A DNA stretch of 64,000 bases. Origin: Flavobacterium sp. (GTDB lineage: Bacteria; Bacteroidota; Bacteroidia; Flavobacteriales; Flavobacteriaceae). The notes under the pieces were generated by a model. It searched no databases. It saw only the letters and a list, made by a program, of their open reading frames with translations, and had not been told where the DNA came from. The stretch is from positions 1 to 64,000 of the forward strand of contig NZ_JAHEBT010000004.1 of assembly GCF_024642105.1 (NCBI RefSeq). The letters are read 5' to 3'. Below, piece after piece: positions 8,511 through 17,535 of the stretch; the stretch's first letter is position 1, and each line of letters begins with the position of its first letter. Both the position numbers and the translations under genes were made by a program.

Positions 8511-9153
8511 AGAAGGAACTCCGTCAATTTTATTAGGTACTTTTATAACCGCTATCGTTTTATTAGCTAGTGACAATTTAATTGATACTAATTGGATTAA
8601 GATGACGATTCAAATCATCACACTCCTTTTTTTAATTATTATTCTTCAATTTTTCAGAAATCCGAAACGCACTTTCATCTTAAACGAAGATCAAATTCTT
8701 TCTCCTGTAGATGGAAAAGTAGTCGTTATTGAAGAAGTATATGAAGGGGAATATTTTAAAGACAAACGCCTACAAGTTTCTATATTCATGTCGCCAATTA
8801 ACGTACATGTTACTCGTTATCCAATGGGAGGTGTTGTAAAATTTAGCAAATACCACCCAGGGAAATTTTTAGTAGCTTGGCATCCAAAGGCAAGTGAAGA
8901 AAATGAAAGAACCACTATAGTAGTAGAAAATAAATCTTTCGGAGAGGTATTGTACAGACAAATTGCTGGTGCATTAGCCAAGCGAATTGTAAACTACGCC
9001 GAAGAAGGAATGCAAGTAATTCAGGGAACTGATGCTGGTTTTATCAAATTTGGTTCAAGAGTAGATTTATTTTTACCTTTAGGAACTCCAATTAATGTAG
9101 TATTAAATCAAAAAGCCATTGGCGGAAAAACAGTTATTGCAACCAAAGCGTAA
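8500..9153 (+). CDS. psd: Phosphatidylserine decarboxylase proenzyme (short type)
   Basis: Converts phosphatidylserine to phosphatidylethanolamine. 217 aa from ATG 8500, matching the short PSD-A family (about 210-230 aa), not the longer E. coli type. Two N-terminal membrane segments (about 10-50) are followed by SPVDGKVVVIEE, PINVHVTRYPMGG with catalytic-site histidines, and FIKFGSRVDLFLP (about 184-196). The Gly-Ser in this last motif is the self-cleavage site that forms the pyruvoyl group. The start lies inside cdsA; an earlier in-frame start at 8470 would add residues encoded within cdsA and is less likely. Confidence 0.94.
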   Translation: MFHKEGTPSILLGTFITAIVLLASDNLIDTNWIKMTIQIITLLFLIIILQFFRNPKRTFILNEDQILSPVDGKVVVIEEVYEGEYFKDKRLQVSIFMSPINVHVTRYPMGGVVKFSKYHPGKFLVAWHPKASEENERTTIVVENKSFGEVLYRQIAGALAKRIVNYAEEGMQVIQGTDAGFIKFGSRVDLFLPLGTPINVVLNQKAIGGKTVIATKA

Positions 9154-9422
9154 TGATTGAGAACGATTTAGATAAACGATTTGACGAAGCCGTTGAAGCA
9201 GCTTCAAAAATGACGCAAGCCTCTTTACCTCAAGATGTACAATTGCGCTTGTATGCTTTTTACAAACAAGCAACCTTTGGCTCTGCCCAATACAACCAAT
9301 CTGAAAATTTTGATTTGCGTAATGCTTTCAAAACCAATGCTTGGATGCAAATCAGTCACATCTCTATTGAAGAAGCCAAAGAACAGTATATTGAAATCAT
9401 CAATTCTTTATTGAAAAAATAA
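9153..9422 (+). CDS. Acyl-CoA-binding protein
   Basis: Small four-helix cytosolic carrier of long-chain acyl-CoA, 89 aa, the normal size of the ACBP family. Family features: DKRFDEAVEAASKM at the N-terminus, the conserved LRLYAFYKQATFGSA (about 30-44, YxxYKQAxxG type) and KTNAWMQISHISIEEAKEQYIEII toward the C-terminus. Its start codon overlaps the psd stop by 1 nt (TAATG), so it belongs to the LUD-cdsA-psd unit. ACBP is scattered in bacteria; its place in a phospholipid operon suggests it buffers acyl-CoA for membrane lipid synthesis, which is inference. Confidence 0.92.
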   Translation: MIENDLDKRFDEAVEAASKMTQASLPQDVQLRLYAFYKQATFGSAQYNQSENFDLRNAFKTNAWMQISHISIEEAKEQYIEIINSLLKK

Positions 9423-9429
9423 ACAAGTC

Positions 9430-10200
9430 ATGAAAAAACACTTTTTTAAAGTAATTTATGTAGCATTCTTTTTTATTTTATTCTCTTGTAACAAGAAAAA
9501 ACTCACCGAAGTAGTTGAAGTCCCTTTGCCAAGTGCCGAAGAAAAAATCACTATGGGAATTCCTGATGATGTCAAAGCAAATGATGGCTCTTTCCAATTG
9601 GAAAAATTAGCTTTTGGCTACGATGCTTTAGCGCCAAATCTATCCGCAATTACACTTGAAAATCATTATTCTAAACACTATTTATCATACACCAATAAGT
9701 TGAATGAAGCTATTGCGGGAACTAATTTAGAAAACGGTACTATTGAAGAAGTAGTATCGCAATTAGACACTAGTAATGAAGAACAAAAAAACAATGCAGG
9801 GGGGTATTACAACCACTCGCTTTATTTTAAATGTATAGGACCAAAAGCAGGTGGTCAACCGAAGGATTCCTTGGCAACCGCTATTGATAAAGATTTTGAA
9901 TCTTTTGATAATTTTACCACTCAATTCAAAGGAGAAGCGACTAAAGTATTTGGTTCAGGTTGGGTTTGGTTAATTGTAGATCGTTCTGGAAAATTGCAAA
10001 TCACAAGTACTGCCAACCAAGACAATCCTTTGATGAGAAATGCAAAAGTACAAGGAAAACCTATCTTAGCTTTAGATGTTTGGGAACATGCTTATTATTT
10101 GGATTACCAATACAAACGTAAAAACTACATTGATGCTTTCTTTAATGTGATCAACTGGAGAAAAGTAGAAGAAAATTACGAAGAAGCTATTTCAAAATAG
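9430..10200 (+). CDS. Fe/Mn superoxide dismutase, predicted lipoprotein
   Basis: Dismutes superoxide using Fe or Mn. 256 aa, longer than the usual 200 aa because of an N-terminal export segment: hydrophobic VIYVAFFFILFSC ending in a lipobox cysteine at residue 20, then a charged linker to about residue 55. The SOD domain begins at LEKLAFGYDALAPNLSAITLENHYSKHY. Metal ligands are seen as the histidine in ENHYSKH, the histidine in YYNHSLYF, and Asp/His in LDVWEHAYYLDYQ. The gene follows the ACBP gene by 7 bp. Lipidation implies a periplasmic or outer-membrane enzyme facing external superoxide, in addition to any cytosolic SOD elsewhere. Confidence 0.92.
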   Translation: MKKHFFKVIYVAFFFILFSCNKKKLTEVVEVPLPSAEEKITMGIPDDVKANDGSFQLEKLAFGYDALAPNLSAITLENHYSKHYLSYTNKLNEAIAGTNLENGTIEEVVSQLDTSNEEQKNNAGGYYNHSLYFKCIGPKAGGQPKDSLATAIDKDFESFDNFTTQFKGEATKVFGSGWVWLIVDRSGKLQITSTANQDNPLMRNAKVQGKPILALDVWEHAYYLDYQYKRKNYIDAFFNVINWRKVEENYEEAISK

Positions 10201-10211
10201 TATTCTTTTAA

Positions 10212-12077
10212 TTACTTCAACTGATAAATAAACGATTCCAACGGCTCAATGGCAATTTGTACTTTTCCTTGTCCGTGAAGCACTTCTAAAGTCAAGCTAC
10301 TCTTTTGGTACAGCTGGTCAATAATTGCATATTTTCCGTCTTTTAAATGCCATTTCTGAATCACATCTTCCGGGATTTTCAATTCAAAATGACTGGTATG
10401 TAAAGATGAAAAATTAGAAATTACAATCAACTTTTCTGTATCTGACCAACGCACAAACGAATATACTTCAGGATAATACCCCTCTGTAGCATATCGGTTT
10501 AATCCATGAATTTCTTGAAATTCTCCCATCAAAGCCGAGCTTTTTAAAGTAAAGTTCAATACCCTTTTATAAAAATCACGTAACGATTTCTCCGAAGACG
10601 ATAATTGCCCGCCATCAAATTTACCGCCATTCATCCATCGTTGATGATTTGGAACACCCACATAATCAAAGATAGAGGTTCTAGAATGGGTTCCAAAACC
10701 ACCATTTTCATTACCTGCCTCGCCTACTTCTTGTCCAAAATAAATCATTGTTGGCGAAGTACTAATAGTAGCTGAAACCACCATTAATGGCTTTCCTTTT
10801 TCTGCTGAACCTGCAAATTCTTGACTTGCTAAACGTTGTTCATCATGATTATCCAAGAAATGCAACATGTGGTGCTCAATATCAGCCAATCCTTTTTGGA
10901 TATCGGTAATCGGATCTGTTTGACTTCTACCTTGTACAATCTCTTTTAACTTGTCATACAATTCCACTTTGTCATACAAGTAATCCATCTTACCTAAACG
11001 AATGTAATTTCTGTATTCTTTTGGGTTGTACACTTCTGCTAATAAAAAGGCATCCGATCTTTTTACTTTAATCGCCGAATTCATGTAGCTCCAAAACTCA
11101 TAAGGTACCATTTCGGCCATATCGTAACGAAAACCATCAACTCCTTTGGCCAACCAATATTCGGCAATAGCGCGAAATTTTTTCCAAGAACTTGGCACTT
11201 CTTTATCTTTCCAAAAATCAAAATGTTCTTGACACGATTTGGCTTCAAATCCGGCTGGAAGTTCCGCAAAATCTTTAGTTCCGTCAGGACGAATTCCGTA
11301 ATTTACTTTTACCGTTTCGTACCAATCATTTTTGTCTGGCTTAGCCAAACGTGAACCATTCCCAGTCCATTTTGCAGGAAATTCTTCAAATTTACCATCA
11401 ATCAACGGATTCACTTCTCCATTTAAAGGAGTAATACCATCAGGCAATTCGAAACGGGTATTCGGAATGTAATAGAAATTATTGTCCTTATGATATTCAA
11501 CCGTAACATCATCATCTGCACCAAAATCTCTAACCCCTTTTGGATTATTCTGTCCTTCGTATTTTCGTGCCACGTGATTCGGAACAATATCTATAATCAA
11601 CTTCAATCCCGCTTTGTGTGTACGTGCTATTAAGTCTTCAAATTCTTGCAAACGATTGGCTGGATTCACTGCCAAATCAGGATTCACATTGTAATAATCT
11701 TTTACGGCATACGGCGAACCTGCTCTTCCTTTTACCACTTCAGGATCATCATTCGAAATACCATATTGAGTGTAATCGCGTATGACAGCATGATGGGGGA
11801 CTCCAGTGTACCAAATATGACTTACCCCTAAATTTTTAATTTCCAGTAACGCTTTGTCCGTAAAATCATTGAACTTCCCTACTCCATTTTCTTCAATCGT
11901 ACCCCAAGGCTTGTTAGTGGTGTTTGTATTTCCAAATAATCGAGTAAAAACTTGATATACTACGGCTTTATGTGATGGGGTATTTTTCATTTTTTGAGTA
12001 TTACTTTTATTATGATGAGATTGCGCTCCACTATGCAGAGAAAAAACAAGAGCAGCAATAAAAAAAAATTGTTTCAT
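10212..12077 (-). CDS. Exported alpha-amylase family (GH13) glycoside hydrolase
   Basis: Predicted starch or malto-oligosaccharide hydrolase, 621 aa. A signal peptide covers about residues 1-18 (FFFIAALVFSLHSGAQ). The GH13 catalytic triad is complete: nucleophile D319 in GFRYDMAEMV, acid/base E348 in LLAEVYNP, and D412 in FLDNHDEQR. The first conserved region is DIVPNHV. A C-terminal beta domain follows from about residue 510. It lacks SusC/SusD neighbours, so it is not part of a classic polysaccharide-utilisation locus here, and it carries no T9SS sorting domain. Convergent with the SOD gene, 11 bp apart. Confidence 0.92.
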   Translation of the reverse strand: MKQFFFIAALVFSLHSGAQSHHNKSNTQKMKNTPSHKAVVYQVFTRLFGNTNTTNKPWGTIEENGVGKFNDFTDKALLEIKNLGVSHIWYTGVPHHAVIRDYTQYGISNDDPEVVKGRAGSPYAVKDYYNVNPDLAVNPANRLQEFEDLIARTHKAGLKLIIDIVPNHVARKYEGQNNPKGVRDFGADDDVTVEYHKDNNFYYIPNTRFELPDGITPLNGEVNPLIDGKFEEFPAKWTGNGSRLAKPDKNDWYETVKVNYGIRPDGTKDFAELPAGFEAKSCQEHFDFWKDKEVPSSWKKFRAIAEYWLAKGVDGFRYDMAEMVPYEFWSYMNSAIKVKRSDAFLLAEVYNPKEYRNYIRLGKMDYLYDKVELYDKLKEIVQGRSQTDPITDIQKGLADIEHHMLHFLDNHDEQRLASQEFAGSAEKGKPLMVVSATISTSPTMIYFGQEVGEAGNENGGFGTHSRTSIFDYVGVPNHQRWMNGGKFDGGQLSSSEKSLRDFYKRVLNFTLKSSALMGEFQEIHGLNRYATEGYYPEVYSFVRWSDTEKLIVISNFSSLHTSHFELKIPEDVIQKWHLKDGKYAIIDQLYQKSSLTLEVLHGQGKVQIAIEPLESFIYQLK

Positions 12078-12103
12078 AGTAGATTAGCATTTAAGCGTAT
12101 TGA

Positions 12104-12111
12104 CAAATATA
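12104..12111 (-). promoter_or_regulatory. -7 element of the amylase gene (TATATTTG)
   Basis: On the minus strand this reads TATATTTG, with a predicted 22-nt leader to the amylase ATG at 12077. Confidence 0.5.
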
Positions 12112-12194
12112 ATTATTTTTAAGACATCGGCAAGAACGACTTTTAGAGGAATTAGATAGTTCATCGTTAGTTTATAAATATTTCTTAAATACCC

Positions 12195-12223
12195 TTGCTC
12201 TTCACACAATTTGATTAATTTTA
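12195..12223 (+). promoter_or_regulatory. Promoter of the OstA-like gene (TTG-N18-TAATTTTA)
   Basis: TTG at 12195 and TAATTTTA at 12216 with an 18-bp spacer. The last base differs from consensus TTTG. The predicted start of transcription (about 12228) leaves a short leader to the TTG start codon at 12242, which supports that start. Confidence 0.45.
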
Positions 12224-12241
12224 TGCCCAAATTATTTAGAC

Positions 12242-13870
12242 TTGAAAAAATTTCAATTTGCACTCTATTTGGCTTTGTTTTTAGTACTTGTACCAAAAGT
12301 AATGGGACAAGCACCTAAAAAAATCATGGTAGAACATTCTGATTTTGCCGATGTAAACCAAGTAGAAATTCCTGATGCTTTTTTATTAACCGGAAATGTA
12401 CGTGTCAACCATGACGGAGTGGTATTAACCTGTAACAAAGCCTATTATTTTCAAAAAGAAAACTACATCAAAGCCTTTGGAAACGTACAGTTAGTACAAG
12501 GTGACACTCTATTCTTAAACAGTAAATATGCCGAATATAGCGGCAATGTAAAAAAAGCATTTGCAACTGGCGATGCTGTGATGAGTTCACCTGAAGCTAC
12601 TTTGGTAACAGATACTATTAATTTTGACCGAAATACTCAAGAAGTTTTTTATAACACTAAAGGAACAATAACTAACTTACAAAACACCTTAGTGAGTAAG
12701 TCGGGAAAATACTATGTCCCTGAAAAAAAATTCCAATTCCTTACTGAAGTTACGATAACCAATCCCACTTATGTTATCAGGTCCAATCACTTAGATTATT
12801 ACAGTAATTCGGGACACTCCTATTTGTTAGGTCCTTCCACCATTACCAGTAAAGCCAATTATATTTATACCGAAAAAGGATTTTACGACACCAAGAAAAA
12901 CAAAGCGCATTTCTTGAACAAATCGTATATCAAATATGACGACAGAATCATTCGGGGCGATAGTTTGTATTACGACAGGAACAAAGAATTTGCTTCGGCT
13001 TCCCGCAATGTAAAAATCACCGATTCCATCAATCGTGGTATTGTAAAAGGACATTATGCCGAAATGTACAAGAAAAAAGATTCTCTTTTTGTAACCAAAA
13101 GAGCCGTTGCCATCAACTTTGTCGAAAATGACTCCGTTTACATTCACGGAAAAAAATTAATGGTCACAGGAAAAGAAGGAAACCGAATCATTCGCGCTTT
13201 CAACAATGTGCGTTTTTTCAAAAAAGATATGAGTGGCAAGTGCGATTCGATTCATTCGAATTCCAAAATTGCCTTGACCAAATTAATTGGAAATCCCATT
13301 CTCTGGAACGGAGAAAGCCAAATTACAGGAGATGTTATGCACCTCATTGGCAACAACATAACACAAAAATTAGACTCACTCAAAGTGCTTAACAATACCT
13401 TTCTCGTCTCCAAAGACACTCTTGGAACGGGATACAACCAAATTAAAGGGCAAAATCTCTTTGGTAAATTTGAAGAAGGAAAACTACATGATGTAGACAT
13501 TATCAAAAATACTGAAGTGATTTATTATATGCGGAATGACGCTCACGAACTTATTGGCATCAACAAGAATAAGAGTAGTAAAATCAACATTTTGTTCAAT
13601 AAAAATGAGGTGGATCAAATTACCTTTTTCAAACAAGTAGATGGCGATTTATTCCCTGAAAAAGATTTACCCGAAAATGACAGAAAATTCAAAGGCTTCA
13701 TTTGGCGAGGCGAAGAACGAATCAAATCTAAAGACGACATCTTCCCTCCTGAAGAAAATGAGGACAATGAAAAAATAGCCAAACAAGCCAAGGCACAAAA
13801 AGACAAGAAAAATGTACCTATGAAAGTGCGGAAAGAAACCTTGGATTACGATAAAAAGAAGAAGAAATAG
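12242..13870 (+). CDS. OstA-like (LptA/LptD N-terminal domain) protein
   Basis: Periplasmic protein of 542 aa made of repeated beta-taco strands of the OstA type, the fold that carries lipopolysaccharide between membranes. The motif pattern is visible from LLTGNVRVNHDGVVLTCNKAYYF onward (about 46-68), with successive repeats such as KAFGNVQLVQGDTLFLNSKYAEY. The start codon is TTG: the signal peptide MKKFQFALYLALFLVLVPKVMGQ depends on it, and the next ATG lies at the end of that signal peptide. The C-terminus is highly charged (EENEDNEKIAKQAKAQKDKK). It is longer than E. coli LptA (about 185 aa); a role in LPS transport is inferred from the fold. Confidence 0.85.
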   Translation: MKKFQFALYLALFLVLVPKVMGQAPKKIMVEHSDFADVNQVEIPDAFLLTGNVRVNHDGVVLTCNKAYYFQKENYIKAFGNVQLVQGDTLFLNSKYAEYSGNVKKAFATGDAVMSSPEATLVTDTINFDRNTQEVFYNTKGTITNLQNTLVSKSGKYYVPEKKFQFLTEVTITNPTYVIRSNHLDYYSNSGHSYLLGPSTITSKANYIYTEKGFYDTKKNKAHFLNKSYIKYDDRIIRGDSLYYDRNKEFASASRNVKITDSINRGIVKGHYAEMYKKKDSLFVTKRAVAINFVENDSVYIHGKKLMVTGKEGNRIIRAFNNVRFFKKDMSGKCDSIHSNSKIALTKLIGNPILWNGESQITGDVMHLIGNNITQKLDSLKVLNNTFLVSKDTLGTGYNQIKGQNLFGKFEEGKLHDVDIIKNTEVIYYMRNDAHELIGINKNKSSKINILFNKNEVDQITFFKQVDGDLFPEKDLPENDRKFKGFIWRGEERIKSKDDIFPPEENEDNEKIAKQAKAQKDKKNVPMKVRKETLDYDKKKKK

Positions 13871-13931
13871 TCATTGAAATAGCAATCGCAAAAATCAAAT
13901 TTCAATTTCAAGAGCAATTAAAAATACAATA

Positions 13932-15119
13932 GTGAACAACGATTTTATACAATACCAAGCACAAACCTCTCCTTATCCTTTAGGAATGGAGGTATCCCAT
14001 GCTATAGGGTCGTACATTTACGATACCAACAATAACCGTTATTTAGATTTTGTAGCGGGTGTTTCGGCTTGTTCATTGGGACACCAGCATCCAAGAGTCA
14101 ATCAAGCCATTAAAGACCAGTTGGATTTGTATTCGCACGTGATGGTATATGGCGAATATTCACAAAGTCCGGCAGTGGAGTATTGCAAACTAATGGCTTC
14201 GCTCCTGCCTGAACCTTTAAACAAAACCTACCTAGTTAACTCGGGAACTGAAGCAATTGAAGGTGCGTTAAAATTAGCCCGTCGCGTTACAGGTCGTAGC
14301 CAATTGATTTCGTGTCACAATGCGTACCACGGCAATACCATGGGATCTATGAGTGTCATGGGATTTGAAGAACGCAAACAAATTTTTCGTCCCTTAATTC
14401 CTGATGTCGAATTCATCACTTTCAATAATGAAGCCGATTTAGAGAAAATCACCACTAAAACAGCTGGAATTTTACTTGAAACCATTCAAGGAGGTGCTGG
14501 ATTCATCCAACCTGAAAATGATTTTCTGAAAAAAGTACGTCAACGTTGCGACGAAGTCGGTGCGATAATGATTTTGGACGAAATCCAACCTGGTTTTGGA
14601 CGAACTGGAAAACTTTTTGGCTTCCAAAATTACGATGTCGTTCCTGATATTGTGGTGATGGGAAAAGGTATGGGAGGCGGAATGCCGGTTGGGGCTTTTA
14701 CCGCTTCGGCAACTATGATGGATTTATTAAGTAATAATCCCAAATTAGGACATATCACTACTTTTGGCGGACACCCTGTCATAGCGGCAGCTTGTTTGGC
14801 TACCTTGAAAGAAATTACTGAAACTTCATTGATGGCAGATGCCTTAGCCAAAGAAAAACTCTTCCGAGAACTCTTGGTACATCCTTTGATAGAGGAAGTT
14901 AGAGGAAAAGGATTAATGTTGGCAGCAATGACAAAAAACGCCGATATTACCAATGAAGTTATCTTAAAATGCCAAGACAAAGGCTTAATTTTGTTCTGGT
15001 TACTTTTTGAAGGTTGCGCGATTCGAATTACACCTCCATTGACTATTTCTGAAGATGAAATACGAGAAGGTTGCGCTATCTTACTCGAAGTAATGAACGA
15101 AGTAGCCCAAAAAATATAG
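13932..15119 (+). CDS. Class III PLP-dependent aminotransferase
   Basis: Transfers amino groups between an omega-amino or ornithine-like donor and a keto acid. 395 aa, normal for class III (acetylornithine/4-aminobutyrate type). PLP-site features: NSGTEAIEGALKLARR (103-118, phosphate binding), D216 in LDEIQPGFGRTG and the Schiff-base lysine K245 in VVMGKGMGGGMPVGAF. The start is GTG (13932): the text from there, QYQAQTSPYPLGMEVSHAIGSYIYD, is conserved in the family and there is no closer ATG. The gene is not in an arginine cluster, so the substrate cannot be fixed. Confidence 0.88.
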   Translation: MNNDFIQYQAQTSPYPLGMEVSHAIGSYIYDTNNNRYLDFVAGVSACSLGHQHPRVNQAIKDQLDLYSHVMVYGEYSQSPAVEYCKLMASLLPEPLNKTYLVNSGTEAIEGALKLARRVTGRSQLISCHNAYHGNTMGSMSVMGFEERKQIFRPLIPDVEFITFNNEADLEKITTKTAGILLETIQGGAGFIQPENDFLKKVRQRCDEVGAIMILDEIQPGFGRTGKLFGFQNYDVVPDIVVMGKGMGGGMPVGAFTASATMMDLLSNNPKLGHITTFGGHPVIAAACLATLKEITETSLMADALAKEKLFRELLVHPLIEEVRGKGLMLAAMTKNADITNEVILKCQDKGLILFWLLFEGCAIRITPPLTISEDEIREGCAILLEVMNEVAQKI

Positions 15120-15234
15120 CGCTATTTTAGCTTGCTTTTTGTTAATTAAATTGTTCACAACAATTCTTGCTTTTTCTCACGCAACAATTCTATTTTCCTA
15201 ATTTTATTTAGGCCAAATTCAAAAACAAAACAGC

Positions 15235-16629
15235 ATGCAATTAAGCAACGAAGAAGAAGATTACAACTTATCTCTTTCCAAATTTGAGTCGATGTTAAAG
15301 ACCAATAAAGTCTTGTTTTTTGACTCCGAGGAATTTGAAGAAATTATCCTTCACTATATCGATTCGGGAAAAACTTCTTTGGCAAAAAAAGCATTAAAAT
15401 TAGCCTTAGAACAACACCCAAAATCTACTGGATTAAAATTGGTTCAAGTCGAAATGCTGGTTTATGAAGACCAATTGGATTTGGCAGATAAAATGCTAAA
15501 CGAGTTGTATGCCATTGAGCCGAACAACGAAGAAATTTACATTCAAAAAGCCAATATTTGTTCCAAAAGAGACCAACACGAAAAAGCCGTTGAACTCTTA
15601 AAAATTGCCTTACAATATACTGATGATTATGCTGATGTCTATAACTTAATTGGGATGGAATACCTTTTTATGGACAATTTAGAAATGGCGAAAGACAGTT
15701 TCATCAAATGTTTGGAAGAAGATTTAGAAGACCAATCCGCCTTATATAACGTGGTCTATTGTTTTGAGTTTTTGGACCAAAATAAAGAAGCAATTGCCTA
15801 TTTAAATCAATACATCGAGAAAAACCCGTACAGCGAAATTGCTTGGCACCAAGTAGGCCGCCTGCACTATGGTTTAAAAGAATACGAAGAAGCCATTCGC
15901 GCTTTTAACTATGCTACTTTAATTGATGACGAATTCATGGGCGCTTTTATGGAAAAAGCCAAAGCATTGGAGCGTTTAAAACAGTATGCTGAAGCCATTG
16001 AAAGCTATGAAAGAACTATCGAATTAGACGACGCTACTTCGTATGCTTTGCTTCGCATTGGAAAATGCCACGAACGATTGGGCAATACCGCTTTAGCAAT
16101 CAAATACTACAACCAAACCGTTCACGAAGATCCACTTTTAGACAAAGGATGGATTGCGATTACTGATTTTTACGTACGGGAAAAAAACTATCAAAAAGCA
16201 CTTTTTTATGTCAATAAAGCTTTGGCGATTGACAACCAAAATCAAATGTATTGGAAGCGTTATGCTACCATCAACAAACAAATGAATTTCTTTGAAGAAG
16301 CCGAATTTGGTTACCGCAAAGCGGTGGAATTTGGTGATTACCAATTAGACACTTGGTTGTTTTGGGTCGATATTCTTCAGTTTTTAGGGGAATTTGATAG
16401 TGCTATTCAAACTTTGTTACAAGCTACTGAATATTTCCCTGAAGAAAACGAAATTGAATACCGCTTAGCTGGATTGTATTTTATGATTCAAGATAAAACT
16501 AAAGCAAAATTTCATTTGAGCAATGGCTTGCGTTTGAACTTTGACAACTACATTCTTATTGAAGATTTATTTCCAATGATTTGGGAAGAAAAAACAGTTC
16601 AAAACTACATTGCAAAACACAAAAAATAA
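15235..16629 (+). CDS. TPR-repeat protein
   Basis: 464-aa cytosolic protein made almost entirely of tetratricopeptide repeats (helix pairs of about 34 residues, for example AWHQVGRLHYGLKEYEEAIRAFNYATLIDDEF and SYALLRIGKCHERLGNTALAIKYYNQTVHEDPL). No signal peptide or enzymatic domain is present. TPR proteins are scaffolds for protein complexes; the partner here is unknown. The C-terminal end is followed by aroE with 2 bp between stop and start, so the two are co-transcribed, an arrangement that says nothing clear about its role. Confidence 0.85.
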   Translation: MQLSNEEEDYNLSLSKFESMLKTNKVLFFDSEEFEEIILHYIDSGKTSLAKKALKLALEQHPKSTGLKLVQVEMLVYEDQLDLADKMLNELYAIEPNNEEIYIQKANICSKRDQHEKAVELLKIALQYTDDYADVYNLIGMEYLFMDNLEMAKDSFIKCLEEDLEDQSALYNVVYCFEFLDQNKEAIAYLNQYIEKNPYSEIAWHQVGRLHYGLKEYEEAIRAFNYATLIDDEFMGAFMEKAKALERLKQYAEAIESYERTIELDDATSYALLRIGKCHERLGNTALAIKYYNQTVHEDPLLDKGWIAITDFYVREKNYQKALFYVNKALAIDNQNQMYWKRYATINKQMNFFEEAEFGYRKAVEFGDYQLDTWLFWVDILQFLGEFDSAIQTLLQATEYFPEENEIEYRLAGLYFMIQDKTKAKFHLSNGLRLNFDNYILIEDLFPMIWEEKTVQNYIAKHKK

Positions 16630-16631
16630 GC

Positions 16632-17381
16632 ATGAAGCCACCTATTAAGAAACGTTTCGGTTTACTGGGACGCAACATCAATTATTCGTTTTCAAGAGGT
16701 TATTTTACGGAAAAATTTGAAAAAGAAAAACTAGAAGGATACACTTATGAGAATTTTGACATTCCAACTATCGAGTCTTTCTTGGATGTAATAAAAAACA
16801 ACGACCACTTAAGCGGAATGAATGTTACCATTCCGTACAAAGAAGCAGTACTGCCCTTTTTGGATAAATTATCAAAAAAGGCAATTAAAATTGGAGCCGT
16901 TAACACCATTAAATTTACCAAAAATGGTAAACTTAAAGGGTACAACACTGATTATTACGGTTTTCAAAAATCACTAGAACCATTGTTAGAATCCCACCAT
17001 AAGAAAGCCTTGATTTTAGGAACTGGTGGCGCTTCCAAAGGAGTGGCTTTTGCGTTAGAAGAATTAGGAATTGACTATACTTTCGTGTCAAGACAAGCCA
17101 GTGAAACCGTTTTGGGTTACAACCAAATTACGGATTTAATCTTTGACGAATACCAAATTGTGATTAACTCCACCCCAGTAGGAACAAGTCCCAATACCGA
17201 TGCCTATCCTGAAATACCTTACGAGTTTTTTACCAAAAAACACATCGCTTACGACTTGATTTATAATCCTGCCGAAACTCAATTTTTGAAAAAAGCACAA
17301 CACCAAGGTGCTAAAACTAAGAACGGATTGGATATGCTTATTTTTCAAGCAGAGAAAGCTTGGTCAATTTGGAATAAATAA
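16632..17381 (+). CDS. aroE: Shikimate dehydrogenase
   Basis: Reduces 3-dehydroshikimate to shikimate with NADPH in aromatic amino-acid synthesis. 249 aa from ATG 16632; an upstream in-frame start lies inside the TPR gene and is not used. Substrate-site motifs: NYSFSRGYF (SxS region, about 15-23) and NVTIPYKEAVLPFLD with the catalytic lysine (about 62-76). Cofactor motif: LGTGGASKGVAFALEELG (about 124-141). NSTPVGTSPNTDAYPEIPY is also typical. Bacteroidota AroE proteins are slightly shorter than the E. coli enzyme, as here. Confidence 0.94.
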   Translation: MKPPIKKRFGLLGRNINYSFSRGYFTEKFEKEKLEGYTYENFDIPTIESFLDVIKNNDHLSGMNVTIPYKEAVLPFLDKLSKKAIKIGAVNTIKFTKNGKLKGYNTDYYGFQKSLEPLLESHHKKALILGTGGASKGVAFALEELGIDYTFVSRQASETVLGYNQITDLIFDEYQIVINSTPVGTSPNTDAYPEIPYEFFTKKHIAYDLIYNPAETQFLKKAQHQGAKTKNGLDMLIFQAEKAWSIWNK

Positions 17382-17469
17382 AAATCTGAATTTGTTACAA
17401 CACCAATACATTGCATAATGTAAAAGGTCCTTTTTTTAACCTAAAACGATGATAAATAAGGGATTTATT

Positions 17470-17499
17470 TTGTAGTTCAAAAGGGGTTTAGTATCTTTC
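17470..17499 (+). promoter_or_regulatory. Promoter of the DUF349 gene (TTG-N19-TATCTTTC)
   Basis: TTG at 17470 and TATCTTTC at 17492 with a 19-bp spacer. Predicted transcription begins near 17504, leaving about 32 nt of leader to ATG 17536. This argues against the in-frame TTG at 17503 as the translation start. Confidence 0.5.
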
Positions 17500-17535
17500 G
17501 ACTTGAATAATTTAGCAACCTTACACATTGAAAAA

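Noticed and set aside
12084..12314. 76-aa minus-strand frame upstream of the amylase gene
   Set aside because: It spans the OstA-like promoter and signal peptide region, has no recognizable pattern and no promoter of its own.
17436..17503. Half-site ATGATAAATA near 17449 as a further Fnr operator
   Set aside because: The second half (AAGGG) does not match TRTCAT and spacing to the DUF349 promoter does not fit -41.5.
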